From Rehmannia glutinosa (taxonomy: Eukaryota > Streptophyta > Magnoliopsida > Lamiales > Orobanchaceae): 64,000 nt of DNA. How positions within the stretch are numbered: position 1 is the first letter of the stretch; every line of letters begins with the position of its first letter. The translations under genes and the position numbers were made by a program. The notes under the pieces were generated by a model. The model was not told where the DNA came from, did no database searches, and saw only the letters and a program-made list of their open reading frames with translations. Shown piece after piece: positions 24,857 through 35,980 of this stretch. The stretch covers positions 186,001-250,000 of the forward strand of contig JABTTQ020000034.1 in the NCBI GenBank assembly GCA_016081115.2. The letters are read 5' to 3'.

Positions 24857-25231
24857 TGTCAAAAATGGAAGAAAATAAACTAAATACCATAGCTATATTC
24901 ATGAAGATGATGACAAAATAAATTTTGGAAGCTTTTCTGTATTACTTTTTCATAATCTGAGTACAATCTAATAATTTGAGTACACAGTACTAAATGTCTC
25001 ATCCTTATTTATACAACTCTTGTACTATAATAAAACAAAACAAAAGGAATAATCAGAGTAACAAAATTTGGTTGATTGCAGCAGAGGTGTGAGTGTGAGT
25101 GCCAATATTCCCAATCCTCAGAGGGTGAGCTGGCATGATTCTGGACTATTCCATTGGTGTAGAACTTAGCTGCAGCAGGGTGCATGGATCCTTGAGAATA
25201 TACCACATGATTAAGTCTGATTATTTTGATA
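24857..25231 (-). repeat. 3' LTR of host copia element
   Basis: 375 bp, matching 35601-35975 over its full length. The adjoining sequence CTCCCCCTCAAG (25232-25243) is the polypurine tract read from the other strand (CTTGAGGGGGAG). Confidence 0.92.
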
Positions 25232-25843
25232 CTCCCCCTCAAGATGGGAGTAGATGTTCATCAACCCCATCTTGGACAACAAAAAATGGAAATTCGGACC
25301 AGGTAGAGCCTTTGTCAAAATGTCAGCTAATTGAAATTTGGAATTAATGAAAACTGGCTTAAGAATCCCTGAGAGAACTCTTTCTCTGATGAAATGACAG
25401 TCTAGTTCAATGTGCTTCGTCCGCTCGTGAAAGATAGGATTTTTAGTCAAATGAATTGTTGATTGATTGTCACAAAACAAATTAGCAGGAGTTGTTTGCT
25501 TAAATCCAAAATCTTCCAATATATATCTTACCCAAACAAGCTCACAACTGGCATGAGCTAACGCTCGATATTCTGCTTCGGCAGATGATCGAGAGACCGT
25601 GATTTGTTTCTTGGAACACCATGAGATCAATGAGTTTCCAAGAAAGATGCAAAATCCCGTCGTTGATAAATGCAGTATCGGGCATGAAGCCCAATCAGAA
25701 TCACAGAAAGCTCTTAATTCCATGTTCAAATCAGATGAATAGAACAAGCCTTGACTAATCGAGCCCTTCAAATATTTCAAAATCATGTGAACAATGTTAG
25801 TGTTATTGAAGTTGGCAAATTTGGTTCGTTTAGCACAGTGCAT
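25211..25843 (-). pseudogene. RNase H end of host copia pol
   Basis: The frame reads KYLKGSISQGLFYS, the end of the RT connection, then AFCDSDWASC, SRSSAEAEYRALAHASCELVW, LFCDNQSTIHLTKNP, HERTKHIELDCHFIRE and ADILTKAL, the full RNase H pattern of Ty1/copia with DSD, SSAEAEYR and DNQS present. This part is open to its stop at the LTR edge. Its 5' portion, joined to the rest of RT at 29486, is separated by the nested element. About 55 bp at the junction (25795-25850) does not fit the expected RT sequence. Confidence 0.88.
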
Positions 25844-25850
25844 GTTCTAG

Positions 25851-26630
25851 TGTTGTAACACTTGTAATGCAACACTAGCTCACAGAATCTGGGCGGATTT
25901 TATGCCAGATTCTGTGGAGTGTTTTTGGCAAGATCTTATTGTGAATGTTGCTGATATTATTGGATAAAGTTTATCTTAATTGATTCAGCCATTTATTAAT
26001 TGTCAATTATTCCTTTTAAATCACTTTCCTTGTGTGATTGATTCTTACCCACAAGGAAATGATTTTTCTTTCTGATTTCCTTCCTTTTGCAAGAAATCGT
26101 CCTCTTGAAATCAGGGATTGGATTTTCGTTTTGATTGCTATAAAGAGAGGAGTCAGACCTTTGAAGAAGCGATCGAGAAAATACATATTGAGCTTATTGT
26201 TCTTCTTCAAGAAATATTTGTGTTATAATTCTAGTCTTCGGGAGAAGACGGTGAAGATCTACGGCGTGGATCGACTCAACCGCTCAAGGGATTTGAAGTT
26301 GGAGGGACTCCAACAAGGTTGAGGTTTTTGGAAGAATTGATCAAGAATATTAGTTTTATACACAGTGTTGGTGTATAAGATAAAGAGGAGTCTTTATGCT
26401 TTACGTAAATCAAGTCGTATTTGTAATAACTGTTTGTTTCTAATATTGGATTGTTTTTCTCAGGCGTGGCCTCGTGCATTAAGATTGAGGAATCTAAGCA
26501 CGTAAAAAATCCCCGTGTTATTTTTTTATTCCGATGTGTACTTGTGTAGTTTGGTCCAGTGTTACAACATTAACATACAACACCATAAGAATCTGAATTG
26601 TTTAAAGTCACAAGGCATCAGATTCTATCA
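25851..26630 (+). repeat. 5' LTR of nested copia derivative
   Basis: 780 bp, TG...CA ends, nearly the same as 28702-29485, with scattered single changes and a few short indels. Confidence 0.9.
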
Positions 26631-26711
26631 ATTGGCATCAAGAGCCTTCCACTAATCATTATTAGTGTGATCCATTTTTTTTTTATCATTTGCTAACATG
26701 GACTGACCATC

Positions 26712-27470
26712 GTGAGGGAAGCTCTATTTTCTCGACCACCTCTTCTCATTGGGACAAATTTCTCCTATTGGAAAGCAAAAATGAGAGCCCTCATCAAATC
26801 TGTAGATGAACGCACTTGGAAATCTATTCTAACTAGCTGGACACCACCCACCCAAGTTGTTGACGGCAAAAGTGTCCCAAAGAATGAAACCGAATGGACA
26901 ACTGCTGAGGATCAACTTGCTAATGCAAACTCAAAAGCACTCAATGCAATCTTCAATGCTGTAGATGAAAATCAGTTCAAACCGATATCTACTGTGAAAC
27001 CTCGAAAGAAGCATGTGATATCCTACAAGTTGCGTATGAAAAATTTTGAAGCTGTAAGAATGTCTAAACTCCAAATGCTTACTTCTAAATTTGAGAATCT
27101 TCGAATGAGTGAAAATGAAACCATAAGTGATTTTAACTCAAAACTCTGTGATATCTCTAATGAGTCTTTTGCTTTGGGAAAGAAATACTCTAATTTTAAA
27201 CTTGTTAAGAAAGTTCTAAGGTCTCTTCCTGAAAGGTTTGCCTACAAGGCAACTTCCATTGAAGAATCAAAAGTGCTTTCAGAAATGAAACTTGATGAAT
27301 TAATTGGGTCTCTCCAAACCTTTGAGATGAATCTTGAAGAAACAAAGAAAGAAAAACTGAAAGAGGCTAGTTACAAAATAGAGAAAAATAGGGAGATTGC
27401 TTTTCAAAGTTTGAAACTTGATGAATTAACTAGTGATGCGGGAAAAGAAATTCGGGAATCTTTCGCCTGA
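26712..27470 (+). pseudogene. Copia gag of nested element
   Basis: A 252-residue open frame begins upstream of the first clear Met. PPLLIGTNFSYWKAKMRALI, KALNAIFNAVD, AVRMSKLQMLTSKFENLRM and VLRSLPERFAYKATSIEE match the UBN2-type gag domain of plant Ty1/copia elements. The frame ends at 27470. After a shift, a CCHC zinc knuckle (CRECGGFGHIQAEC, about 27570-27612) follows in another frame, ending at about 27694. Family role: capsid formation and RNA packaging. The first codon taken is GTG; the true start may lie at the lost ATG near 26698. Frameshifts make an intact Gag unlikely. Confidence 0.85.
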
Positions 27471-28166
27471 CTCACCAAGAATTTCAACAAGATCTTCAAG
27501 CAGGAAACAAAGGAGGAAATTTTCCCAGGCCGGAAAAAGTGCGGAACTCAAAGAAAGCAATATGATGGTGGTAAAGGCATTAAGTGTAGAGAATGTGGAG
27601 GTTTTGGACACATTCAAGCTGAATGTGCGAATACCTTGAAGAAGAATGGAAAATCATTCACCACATCATGGAGTGATGATGAACCAGGAAGATGATGAAG
27701 AAGAAGACAACATGAGCAATCAAGTTGCCTTCACGCGTGATAAAAGAAGAGGTTGGTTGTAATCAAACGCACCCTACTCTTACGGTGTTACAACACCGAA
27801 GCGGTATAACTTTAACTTTCCTTTTCTTTGAAACGTGTCTAAAGTCTGCGTACTTCTGAGTAAAAGAATAATTCCGACACTCGAAAGCTCGAGGAGGATG
27901 ACTCCGATCTAGATGAAGAGTCAAGAAATGAGGAGCTTAGAAGAATTTATCAAAAGATGCTTGATAAATGCAAATTTGTCGACAAGATAAATGTAACTCG
28001 GAAAAGAAGGTTGTATCCCCTATTTGAAAAAGAGACACTCGAGGGAGAAGTTGTCAAGCTTGAAAGACTTGCCACAAATAGAAAAGAAGAACTTGCCAAA
28101 GTAAAGAAAGAACTCAATGAGATGACAAATTCTGTCAAAAAGCGAACAACGGCAATGGGAGATTAG

Positions 28167-28691
28167 ATGAAATTCTTTCTCAAGGAAAATACCAGAGCAA
28201 GATCGTGCGGTATTGGTTTTGGTTTTAATGCTAACAAAAACTATGCTAAAAAGGATAAAAATTCTAAGATTGCTTTTGTTAAAGAAGAAACATCATTCAG
28301 TCATAATGGAAAAAGAAGCAATGCTTTTGTTCCTATATGTCACTATTGCAACCGTCCTAGCCATATAAGACCTAAGTGTTATCGTCTTCAGAAACACTAT
28401 AGGCAAGGCAGGGTGCAAACTCCAGTGTTCCAACATCAGCAAAGAAACACTCCTCGTTTTAAAATTGATTTATCAAACAAACCCAAGAAAATCTGGGTTA
28501 GGAAGGATGAATTCTCTTGCTATGTTGTACACACTCCTTTAAAAGCTAATGTGACTGAATCATGGTACTTTGACAGTGGTTGCTCTCGTCATATGACTGG
28601 AGAGTTGGAAAAACTGATTGATTTTGAAAAACATGAAAATGGATTGGTCACTTTTGGTGATGGTGCTAAAGGTAAAGTTTTGGGAAAATGA
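28167..28691 (+). pseudogene. Second zinc knuckle and protease start of nested element
   Basis: The 174-residue frame holds CHYCNRPSHIRPKC, a knuckle lacking the usual glycine, and then the aspartic protease active-site block WYFDSGCSRHMTG, followed by VTFGDGAKGKVLGK. The frame stops at 28691, 11 bp before the right LTR. The rest of protease and all of integrase, RT and RNase H are missing, so the deletion runs from inside protease to the LTR. Intervening 27700-28166 carries Lys/Glu-rich gag linker sequence with frameshifts. Confidence 0.85.
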
Positions 28692-28701
28692 ACCTTGAAT
28701 G

Positions 28702-29485
28702 TGTTGTAACACTGGTAATGCAACACTAGCTCACAGAATCTGGGCAGATTTTATGCCAGATTCTGTGGTGTGTTTTTGGCAAGATCTTTATATTGTGAAT
28801 GTTGCTGATATTATTGGATAAACTTATCTTAATTGATTCAGCCATTTATTAATTGTCAATTATTCCTTTTAAATCACTTTCCTTATGTAATTGATTCTTA
28901 CCCACAAGGAAATGATTTTTCTTTCTGATTTCCTTCCTTTTGCAAGAAATCGTCCTCTTGAAATCAGGGATTGGATTTTCGTTTTGATTGCTATAAAGAG
29001 AGGAGTCAGACCTTTGAAGAAGCGATCGAGAAAATACATATTGAGCTTATTGTTCTTCTTCAAGAAATATTTGTGTTATAATTCTAGTCTTCGGGAGAAG
29101 ACGGTGAAGATCTACGGTGTGAATCGACTCAACCGCTCAAGGGATTTGAAGTTGGAGGGACTCCAACAAGGTTGAGGTTTTTGGAAGAATCGATCAAGAA
29201 TATTAGTTTTATACGAGTGTTGGTGTATAAGATAAAGAAGGAGTCTTTATGCTTTACGTAAATCCAGTCGTATTTGTAATAACTGTTTGTTTCTAATATT
29301 GGATTGTTTCTTCTCTGGGCGTGGCCTCGTGCATTAAGATTGAGGAATCTAAGCACGTAAAAAATCCCCGTATTATTTTTTTATTCCGCTGTGTACTTGT
29401 GTAGTTTGGTCCAGTGTTACAACATTAACATACAACACCATTAGAATCTGAATTGTTTAAAGTCACAAGGCATCAGATTCTATCA
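28702..29485 (+). repeat. 3' LTR of nested copia derivative
   Basis: 784 bp, TG...CA ends. No polypurine tract precedes it (CCTTGAAT instead), so the deletion removed it. Confidence 0.9.
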
Positions 29486-30569
29486 AACAGCTTGCAAGTG
29501 TTCCTGTGCTGGTTTATCCATGAATTGACTTAGAAGATTAACTCCAAATGTGATATCAGGTCTGGATATGGATAAATAAATTAACTTTCCAATCAAACGT
29601 CTGTAATCAGATGCTTCAGATAAGAAGTTGTTCGAATCCTTGGAAAGTTTAAGATTAACGCTCCATGGGTGTATTTGTTGGTTTGCACCCCAACATGTCT
29701 TCTTCTTCCAAAATATCAAGTGTATACTTTCTTTGAGAAATGTGAAAACCTTTGCACGATAGAGCAATTTCTAATCCGAAAATATTTGTTGACCTCCAAG
29801 TCCACGATCTTGAATTCATGTTGAAGTTTAGACTTAACATACGTAATAATTGTCAAATTTGAGCTTCAATGGGAATGTCATCCACATAGACCAATAAGGC
29901 CACAAAACCATGAATATCCGACCTTGTGAAAAGAGAATAGTGATTTGGTGATTAAAACTAATGCTTATCAAGAAAGAAGTGAGTTTGGCATTCCCGTTAG
30001 ATGCTTGTTTCAACCCGTAGAGACTTGTGAAGTTTCTGGACCAATTTTGAGTTGTGGATACTCCCCCGAAGAACAAGCCGGTGGCAATTGCATATAAATC
30101 TCTCATGGAGATCCCCATTTAAAAGCAAAGTATGGACATCAAGGTGATGAAGATGCCAATTATGCTTCTGACTATGGAGAAAAAATGCGAACATTGGTGA
30201 TTTTTACCCCAGTGTGAAGGTCTCTTTGATAGTCAAAACCTTCCCGTTGAGTGTAACCTTTGGCAATGAGATGAGCCTTATACTTGTCTCACAGTACCAT
30301 CCGGTTTAAACTTGGTTTTGAAAACAAATTTGCAAACCAATGGCATGGTGACCGGAAGGCAAAGGAGTGATGCTCCAAGTACCATTAGCAATCAAGGCCT
30401 TGAGCTCAGAATCTATGGCCTGTTTCCAGTGATCATGAATGATGGCTTGGTCATATGATACAGGGTCTTTAGAAGTGGTGATAGCTAGAGCAAAGGATTT
30501 GTAAGATGGAGAGAGTTTGGAATAGGATAATTGGGCATACTTGGTTAAATGGAATAAAAAGAGGAAGGA
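29486..30569 (-). pseudogene. Reverse transcriptase portion of host copia
   Basis: Read from right to left: YSKLSPSYKSFALAI, DPVSYDQAI, HWKQAIDSELKALIANGTW (RT start, near 30370-30530), then degenerate pieces around 30010-30250 with the LHHLDVHTLLLNGDLHE block, SLYGLKQAS near 30010, and SEASDYRRLIGKLIYLSISRPDI near 29530-29650, ending QEHLQAV at 29486. The YVDD region near 29880-29900 is altered (SMWMT). Several frameshifts are present. The order shows the RT is split by the nested element at 29486 and by the gypsy fragment on its other side. Confidence 0.82.
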
Positions 30570-31212
30570 AAGATGTTGAAAAAAAAATAATGGTGTTGAA
30601 AATGCACAAATGAAAAAGATTGAAAAGCTGATAAACTCGGGGGGCGAAGGATTGTGAATGGAGGCGATTCTCAATAGAAAGGAAGAAATGGAGATAAATG
30701 AAGTTGATAAAAATGAGGATGATTGGAGTAGCATATGGGATTGTAATGAAAATGATTGATATGCTCATCGGTCTATACACTCGAGTTTGAGTCACTTTAT
30801 CCAAAAATTTCCTATCTAAACCAAAGAGCCTTCATTACAACCAAATGAGAAAGTCCTTTATGATTCACAAATTGCATACACTCTCGTGGCGGAGATATGA
30901 GACGAATTGCAAGCCTATGGTAATTTTGCGACATCGAATTGATTTGAGCGTAAACACGTCCTATAACCTCGTGAGATGAGAGTATACACTTAACTTTGAG
31001 AGTTGGATTGAGCATTTCACTTTGTTTTATTTGAGGCGTGTTCTTTGATTAGATATTTGAGGCTTGATTGAGTTGTACTTTCGGCATTCATGACGAACAA
31101 TTTGGATTTTCTTGTGGATTCTCGGTGCGTTGTTATCTTTATCTCCTGTTGTGCTTTATCGTGTTCTAAATATTGTTGATCGAGATGGTCAACGAGTTTA
31201 AGTTGGGGATTT

Positions 31213-32694
31213 TGATAGGCGTGAGTTTTGCATGTATTTTGAGGCGTATTTGAGCTATAATGATAAGTAGACATGCATATACTCGCGTTAAATGTTACAT
31301 ATTCACTCCTTGTGGAAAAGATATTACACTTTGCTTATTTTGTAAGAATTTCATGATATTTGAAGCTAATTGAATAAGAATACGAGGAAAGCAAAGTGGA
31401 AACACGAGAATTGAGTGGATATACGAAAAGTGAAGCCTAAAAGAGCGAAAGTTGAGCGTTCACGGAAAAGACAGGGGGCACGGGTTGGCGTGCCTCAAGA
31501 CACCACCCGTGCACCTGCATAAGGATAGTGGAGTATGACATGGCGCACGGTAGCCCATGCATGGGCGCACCACCCGTGCGTCCTACGAGAGTCGGATTAT
31601 TTCACCGGAGTGGCGCACGGGTAGGCGTGCTCGACGCACCACCCGTGCGCCCTACGAGAGAAGTGGGGTATTCGGCGGGGGTGGCGCACGGGTAACCGTG
31701 CGTGGGCGCACCACCGTCTTGCGTCTGTTTGCTGAATCCCATGTCTATGACATTAAGCCCTAAACATGATGGGGAGTATAAAAAGGCTTTTGGGGGCGCA
31801 CACAAGGACATTCAGCATTTTTGGGATCTACAACACAAGACAAGAGTCAACTCTTGGAAGGAGACATCAATGAGACAATCGGGTTGCATCGGAGCTTGAA
31901 GAACGGAGATATATCGAGAGATTGTCGATATTCCTAAGTTTTCTTGCTTCTCTTTTAGTTTCAATCTTTTACTTTCATTTGTAATGACTTTGAACACTTT
32001 GTGTATAAGTTGTTTAATCATGTGTAGCTAAACTCTTGAGATTTTAGGGTTTTGGAAGTAGATTAATGAACTCTTGTTGGATGTTTTAATCTTGGTTGAA
32101 GTTATTATCTTGAAGCCTATTTGAGTACTTTGAGCTTATTCTTGTTTTATCACTTGGCCAATGATTTAACATGTTTGATATATTGATTCATAATTCGAGA
32201 GATGAGTTTCAATATTAGATCTTGAGTACTTGACACGAATATTTGCATGAATCGAGAGGTTTGTGAATATTTGTGAGGACATTTGATCTTTTGTGCATTT
32301 GGGAGTTGTGTATCTTATGTTGAGTAGAGATGCTAGCATAGATATTTCAATCTACATTTTATATGCATCTCGAGAGGGAGGATAAAATAACTTTGTGATC
32401 GTCTTATAGGAATATTGATAATAATGTGGCTTGATTAAACCGGACAACAAGAGGATTATTAATCGAAACCTTAACTCGGAAATCCATTACTTCATCTTGA
32501 TACTTCTTTCATTTGTGTTATCTTATTCTTGTGTTTTAGTGATTTAAATTGTCTTAATCTCAAAACAACAACCATCAAATTTCGATCGTCTAAATAAAAT
32601 AAGACTATCTTGGTTAAATACTTAGCATATTAATTTATTAGTCTCCGTGGATACGACCTTGCTTATCCTATTCTATAAACTACACCGTACACTG
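31213..32694 (+). repeat. Gypsy LTR
   Basis: About 1.48 kb from TGATAGG to near CCGTACA. It contains a GC-rich block (31474-31740) of about four 68-71-bp tandem units. The rest is AT-rich. TATA-like GTATAAAAAGG lies at about 31778-31788. Confidence 0.6.
31474..31740. repeat. GC-rich tandem repeat, about 70-bp unit, in gypsy LTR
   Basis: Units start near 31474, 31541, 31611 and 31682. Each holds GGCGCACGGG (or a close variant) and, 20-25 bp on, CACCCGTGCG, so every unit can form a hairpin. CCTACGAGAG follows in two of them. Confidence 0.7.
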
Positions 32695-32703
32695 GCGGTG
32701 AAG

Positions 32704-34300
32704 CTAAAAATAAGGCGAACAATGAGAGGTGGGAGAAGTGGTGCATGTGAATGAAGAAGAAGAAGAATGTAGAAGGTTGCAATGGTAATCTTGAAGGTAT
32801 GATGGGGGATGACGATCCCTATGCGGTCGTGCAGGGGGAACTGGAGATGATATATCAGTGAGAGGAGATGAGTGTGATGAGTCAGTAGGAATGGAAACAG
32901 CTGGAGAGTTGGAAGATGGGACCTCTGTAGCATGAATGACATTATCATCATGAGAGGAGGAAGATGATGAATCAGTAAAAAGAGTAGTCAGGGGAAAAGG
33001 AGAGTTAGGGAGAGATGGAGGAATAATGGTATCATATTGAGAGTGATTAGTGGAAAAGCTGGGAAAAGGAGAATTGGGGGAGAAGGGAAAAATATGTTCC
33101 AGAAATTTGATGTCTCTGGAAATAGTGACTGAAGAGGTGGTTAAGTAAAAGACTTTGTAGCCCTTTGTTCCAACAGGATACCCCAGAAACACACAAGGAG
33201 AAGCTCGAGGATCGAATTTAGTGCGATGCGATGCATGTGTAGAGATGTAACATAGGCAACCGAAGACCCTGAGATGAGAGTAAGATGGGGAGGATTTGAA
33301 TAGGATTTCATAAGGACTTTTATTGTAAAGGAAGGGTGTGGGTATGCGGTTAATGAGATAAGCATTTGTTTATGACTTCTCCCCAAAAATGCAACGGTAA
33401 AAAGGATTGAAACATAAGTGACCTTGCAACATTGAGAATGTGTTGATGTTTTCGTTCGACAATGCCATTTTGTTGTGGGGTATAGGCACAAGATTTTTGA
33501 TGTAAAATTCCTTGTGAGGTATAGAAATCGGGCATTTGAAATTCTAATCCATTATCAGTGCGTATTTTCTTGACTGTTTGATTAAATTGATTTTGGATCA
33601 GTTTAATATGGGATTGAAGAATTATTCTTGTTTCCGATTTGGATTTCATGAGGTATAACCAAGTAATTCGACTATGGTCATCAACAATGGTAAGGAAGTA
33701 TTTATGGCCATCTAGAGTGGGAGTTGAATAGGGCCCCCATATATCACAATGTAATAATTCAAACAAAGATAAAGAAACATTAGTACTGGAATTGAAAGGA
33801 AGCCTTTTTTGTTTAGAAATAGGACAAACAGTACAATGCATTTGATTTACATCAATTACATTAGGATCAATCTTCCAAACTAATTGAAGCCTTTGATTGG
33901 AAAGATGCCCTAATCTATAATGCCATAGAGATTGTTGGACGGACTGACAGGTGTGAGATGGAGACAATTGAGGTGTGTTATATGAGGTGAGCCCGGACTG
34001 CAAGTGATAGAGACCTTGATGAAGCCTAGCTAATCCAATCCTCATCTGGGAAGAGAGGTCCTGAAGATAGCATTGATTGTCAAGAAAAATGACACACGAA
34101 GAAGAACCATGGGTTAGTTTGCTGATTGAAATTAGATTAAAATGAAAAGAAGGGATGCATAATACATCTGTGAGTGTAATGTTAGATGTGAGCTGAACTG
34201 TGCCCTTACTAACAACTTCAACTTTGTTTCCATTGGGCAGAGTGACATGAGAGTGATAAGGAGAATGTGGTAAGGTAAATAGAAGAGGAGAAACAGACCA
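32704..34300 (-). pseudogene. Copia integrase of host element, with C-terminal linker
   Basis: The zinc-binding part reads WHYRLGHLSNQRL and MHCTVCPISKQKRLPF (HHCC). The catalytic core shows LLHCDIWGPY, IVDDHSRITWLYL, IRTDNGLEF and PQQNGIVERKHQHIL, giving the D-D-E set. After a frameshift near 33350 the C-terminal part continues with CVFLGYPVGTKGYKVFYL and a Ser/Pro-rich linker to about 32704 (PPSYLQDYHCNLL). Function of the family: insertion of the cDNA into host DNA. At least one frame change lies inside the core-to-C-terminal junction and another upstream in protease, so this copy is inactive. Confidence 0.9.
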
Positions 34301-35606
34301 TGTGGTCCGTAGCGTAGCTCCTCGTATCAATGATCCAAGGAATATGGTGAAGAGAAGCGGTGTTATGAGAAAGAGTGCAAGGAGGGAAATATACCTGCCA
34401 TGTTGAACGATGGGGAGATGTGGCAGCAGTTTGAGAATGGAAATTGGTTTTAGCCATGTCATTTTGATCACTGTGAATCAGGGACATTAATTTCTGAACT
34501 TGTTCTTGAGTGAAAAAGGTACCTGCCTGCTGGTCACTTCCAATAGAAGCCTGAGCATTGGATGTGGAAATATCATGAACAGAGTGTTTGGGGCCATTGG
34601 TCCTTGGTTTAGACTTGGTAAACTTGAAATTTGCTGGAAAACCAATTAATCGAAAGCATTTTTCACGAATATGCCCAGCAATACCACAATGTTCACAGAT
34701 AGTATCAGATTTTCCTTTCTTCTTATCAGCAAAATGGTTAGCAGCAAAAGACAAAGAATCCAAAGAAGGTGATGATGGAATACGAACTTCACGCTGCCTT
34801 TCTTCTTGCAAAACCATAGAGAAAACCTTATCAAGAGAAGGTGTGGGACTCATGAGAAGTGTCTGGCCTCGAATCCCCTCATAAGAATCATTCAATCCCA
34901 TAAGAAATTTGAAAACATAATCATAAGATTGAATCTCGCTAGAGGATCGAAGTGCATCGCAAGTGCATAGCCCACAAGAGCAATAAGGAATAGGGCGATA
35001 GTTCTTGAGTTCTTCCCACAAATCATTCAAACGGGTAAAATATTCACTGATAGAGTTGGTTCCTTGGACAATGGTCCCTAGACGTTGCTGAAGCTGAAAA
35101 ATCCGCACATTGTCTGGCTGAGAGAATCGGATTTTGAGTTTATCCCATATTTCTTGAGATGAGTTGATATAGAGAATATTGGAAGCAATTTCCTTTGATA
35201 CTGAGTTTAAAATCCAAGACAAAACAATGTTATTACATCGGAGCCATGGCACGTACAGGGGATCACCAACCTCTGGTGTAGGAATTGATCCATCAATAAA
35301 ACCAAGTTTATTTTTGATGGAAAGAGCTAGAGTAAAAGCCCTGCTCCAGGTGATATAGTTTGATCCATTGAGTGGAGGTGAGATGACTATGGTGTTGGTT
35401 GAATCATTGTGATGAAGGAAAAACGGGTGATTGGGATTCTCACTAGGATTAGTCGCGCCCACGCGATCGGAGTCTGCATTGCGGGGAGTGTCTTGACCAT
35501 GTATGAAAGAAACTATGAATGTGGTAACCCAGGAAGATAAGAACGAAATAAAGAATGGAACAGAAGCAAGGTTGGAATTAACCAACCTGCTCTGATACCA
35601 TGTCAA
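34218..35606 (-). pseudogene. Copia gag of host element, with protease trace
   Basis: The frame is open for 462 codons from inside the primer-site region; its first codon is not ATG, so the true start is probably further in. NPFF-type N-terminus, VISPPLNGSNYITWSRAF, LSWILNSVSKEIASNI, EIWDKLKIRFSQPD and FLMGLNDSYEGIRGQ match the gag N-terminal and UBN2 domains. CEHCGIAGHIREKC is a perfect CCHC zinc knuckle. WIIDTRSYATDHM near 34330 is the protease active site with DTG changed to DTR and an insertion. The frame then departs from the protease and integrase frame. Confidence 0.9.
35583..35600 (-). other. Primer binding site of host copia
   Basis: The minus strand reads TGGTATCAGAGCAGGTTG directly next to the LTR end, the standard plant initiator-tRNA-Met primer site. 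Confidence 0.93.
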
Positions 35607-35975
35607 AAATGGAAGAAAATAAACTAAATACCATAGATATATTCATGAAGATGATGACAAAATAAATTTGGGAAGCTTTCCCATATTACTTTTTCATAAT
35701 CTGAGTACAATCTAATAATTTGAGTACACAGTACTAAATGCATCATCCTTATTTATACAACTCTTGTACTATAATAAAACAAAACAAAAGGAATAATCAG
35801 AGTAACAGAATTCGGTTGATTGCAGCAGAGGTGTGAGTGTGAGTGTCAATATTCCCAATCCTCATAGGGTGAGCTGGCATGATTCTGGACTGTTCCATTG
35901 GTGTAGAACTTAGCTACAGCAGGGTGCATGGATCAATGAGAATATACCACATGATTAAGTATGATTATTTTGATA
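35601..35975 (-). repeat. 5' LTR of host copia element
   Basis: 375 bp matching 24857-25231; followed by target duplication TGGTA at 35976-35980. Confidence 0.93.
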
Positions 35976-35980
35976 TGGTA

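Larger units (their letters stand above)
25851..29485 (+). mobile_element. Non-autonomous copia element (gag and protease only), nested
   Basis: LTRs of about 780 bp (25851-26630 and 28702-29485) start TGTTGTAACAC and end TCTATCA. After the left LTR, ATTGGCATCAAGAGCC resembles the tRNA-Met primer site (TGGTATCAGAGCC). The interior holds gag, two zinc knuckles and the start of protease, then runs directly into the right LTR at 28702. Integrase, RT and RNase H are absent. It resembles the TR-GAG type of non-autonomous retrotransposon or a large internal deletion. The expected 5-bp target duplication is not seen (TCTAG against AACAG). It splits the host copia RT. Confidence 0.88.
30570..32694 (+). 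mobile_element. Ty3/gypsy 3' fragment with LTR inside host copia
   Basis: Host copia coding sequence stops on both sides: RT at about 30570 and integrase C-terminal linker at about 32700. The left part (30570-31210) is plus-strand non-coding internal sequence. A G-rich tract TTAAGTTGGGGATTT (about 31197-31212) precedes TGATAGGCGTGAGTTTTGCA, a typical plant gypsy LTR start. The end block CTCCGTGGATACGACCTTGC (32643-32662) is also characteristic of plant gypsy LTR ends. No gypsy protein domain remains. Borders are approximate and no target duplication was found. Confidence 0.65.
24857..35975 (-). mobile_element. Ty1/copia retrotransposon with two nested insertions
   Basis: Two 375-bp LTRs (24857-25231 and 35601-35975) flank the element, and identical 5-bp target duplications TGGTA lie at 24852-24856 and 35976-35980. 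On the minus strand the order is LTR, primer site, gag, protease trace, integrase, reverse transcriptase, RNase H, polypurine tract, LTR: the copia order. It is interrupted by a plus-strand copia derivative (25851-29485) and a plus-strand gypsy fragment (about 30570-32694). Without these it would be about 5.3 kb. The LTRs differ at about 17 of 375 positions by eye. Frameshifts show it is inactive. Both LTRs begin TA rather than TG when read in element orientation. Confidence 0.93.

Noticed and set aside
31557..31763. Arg-rich open frame in GC-rich sequence
   Set aside because: It is a tandem hairpin repeat inside a gypsy LTR; the frame arises from composition.
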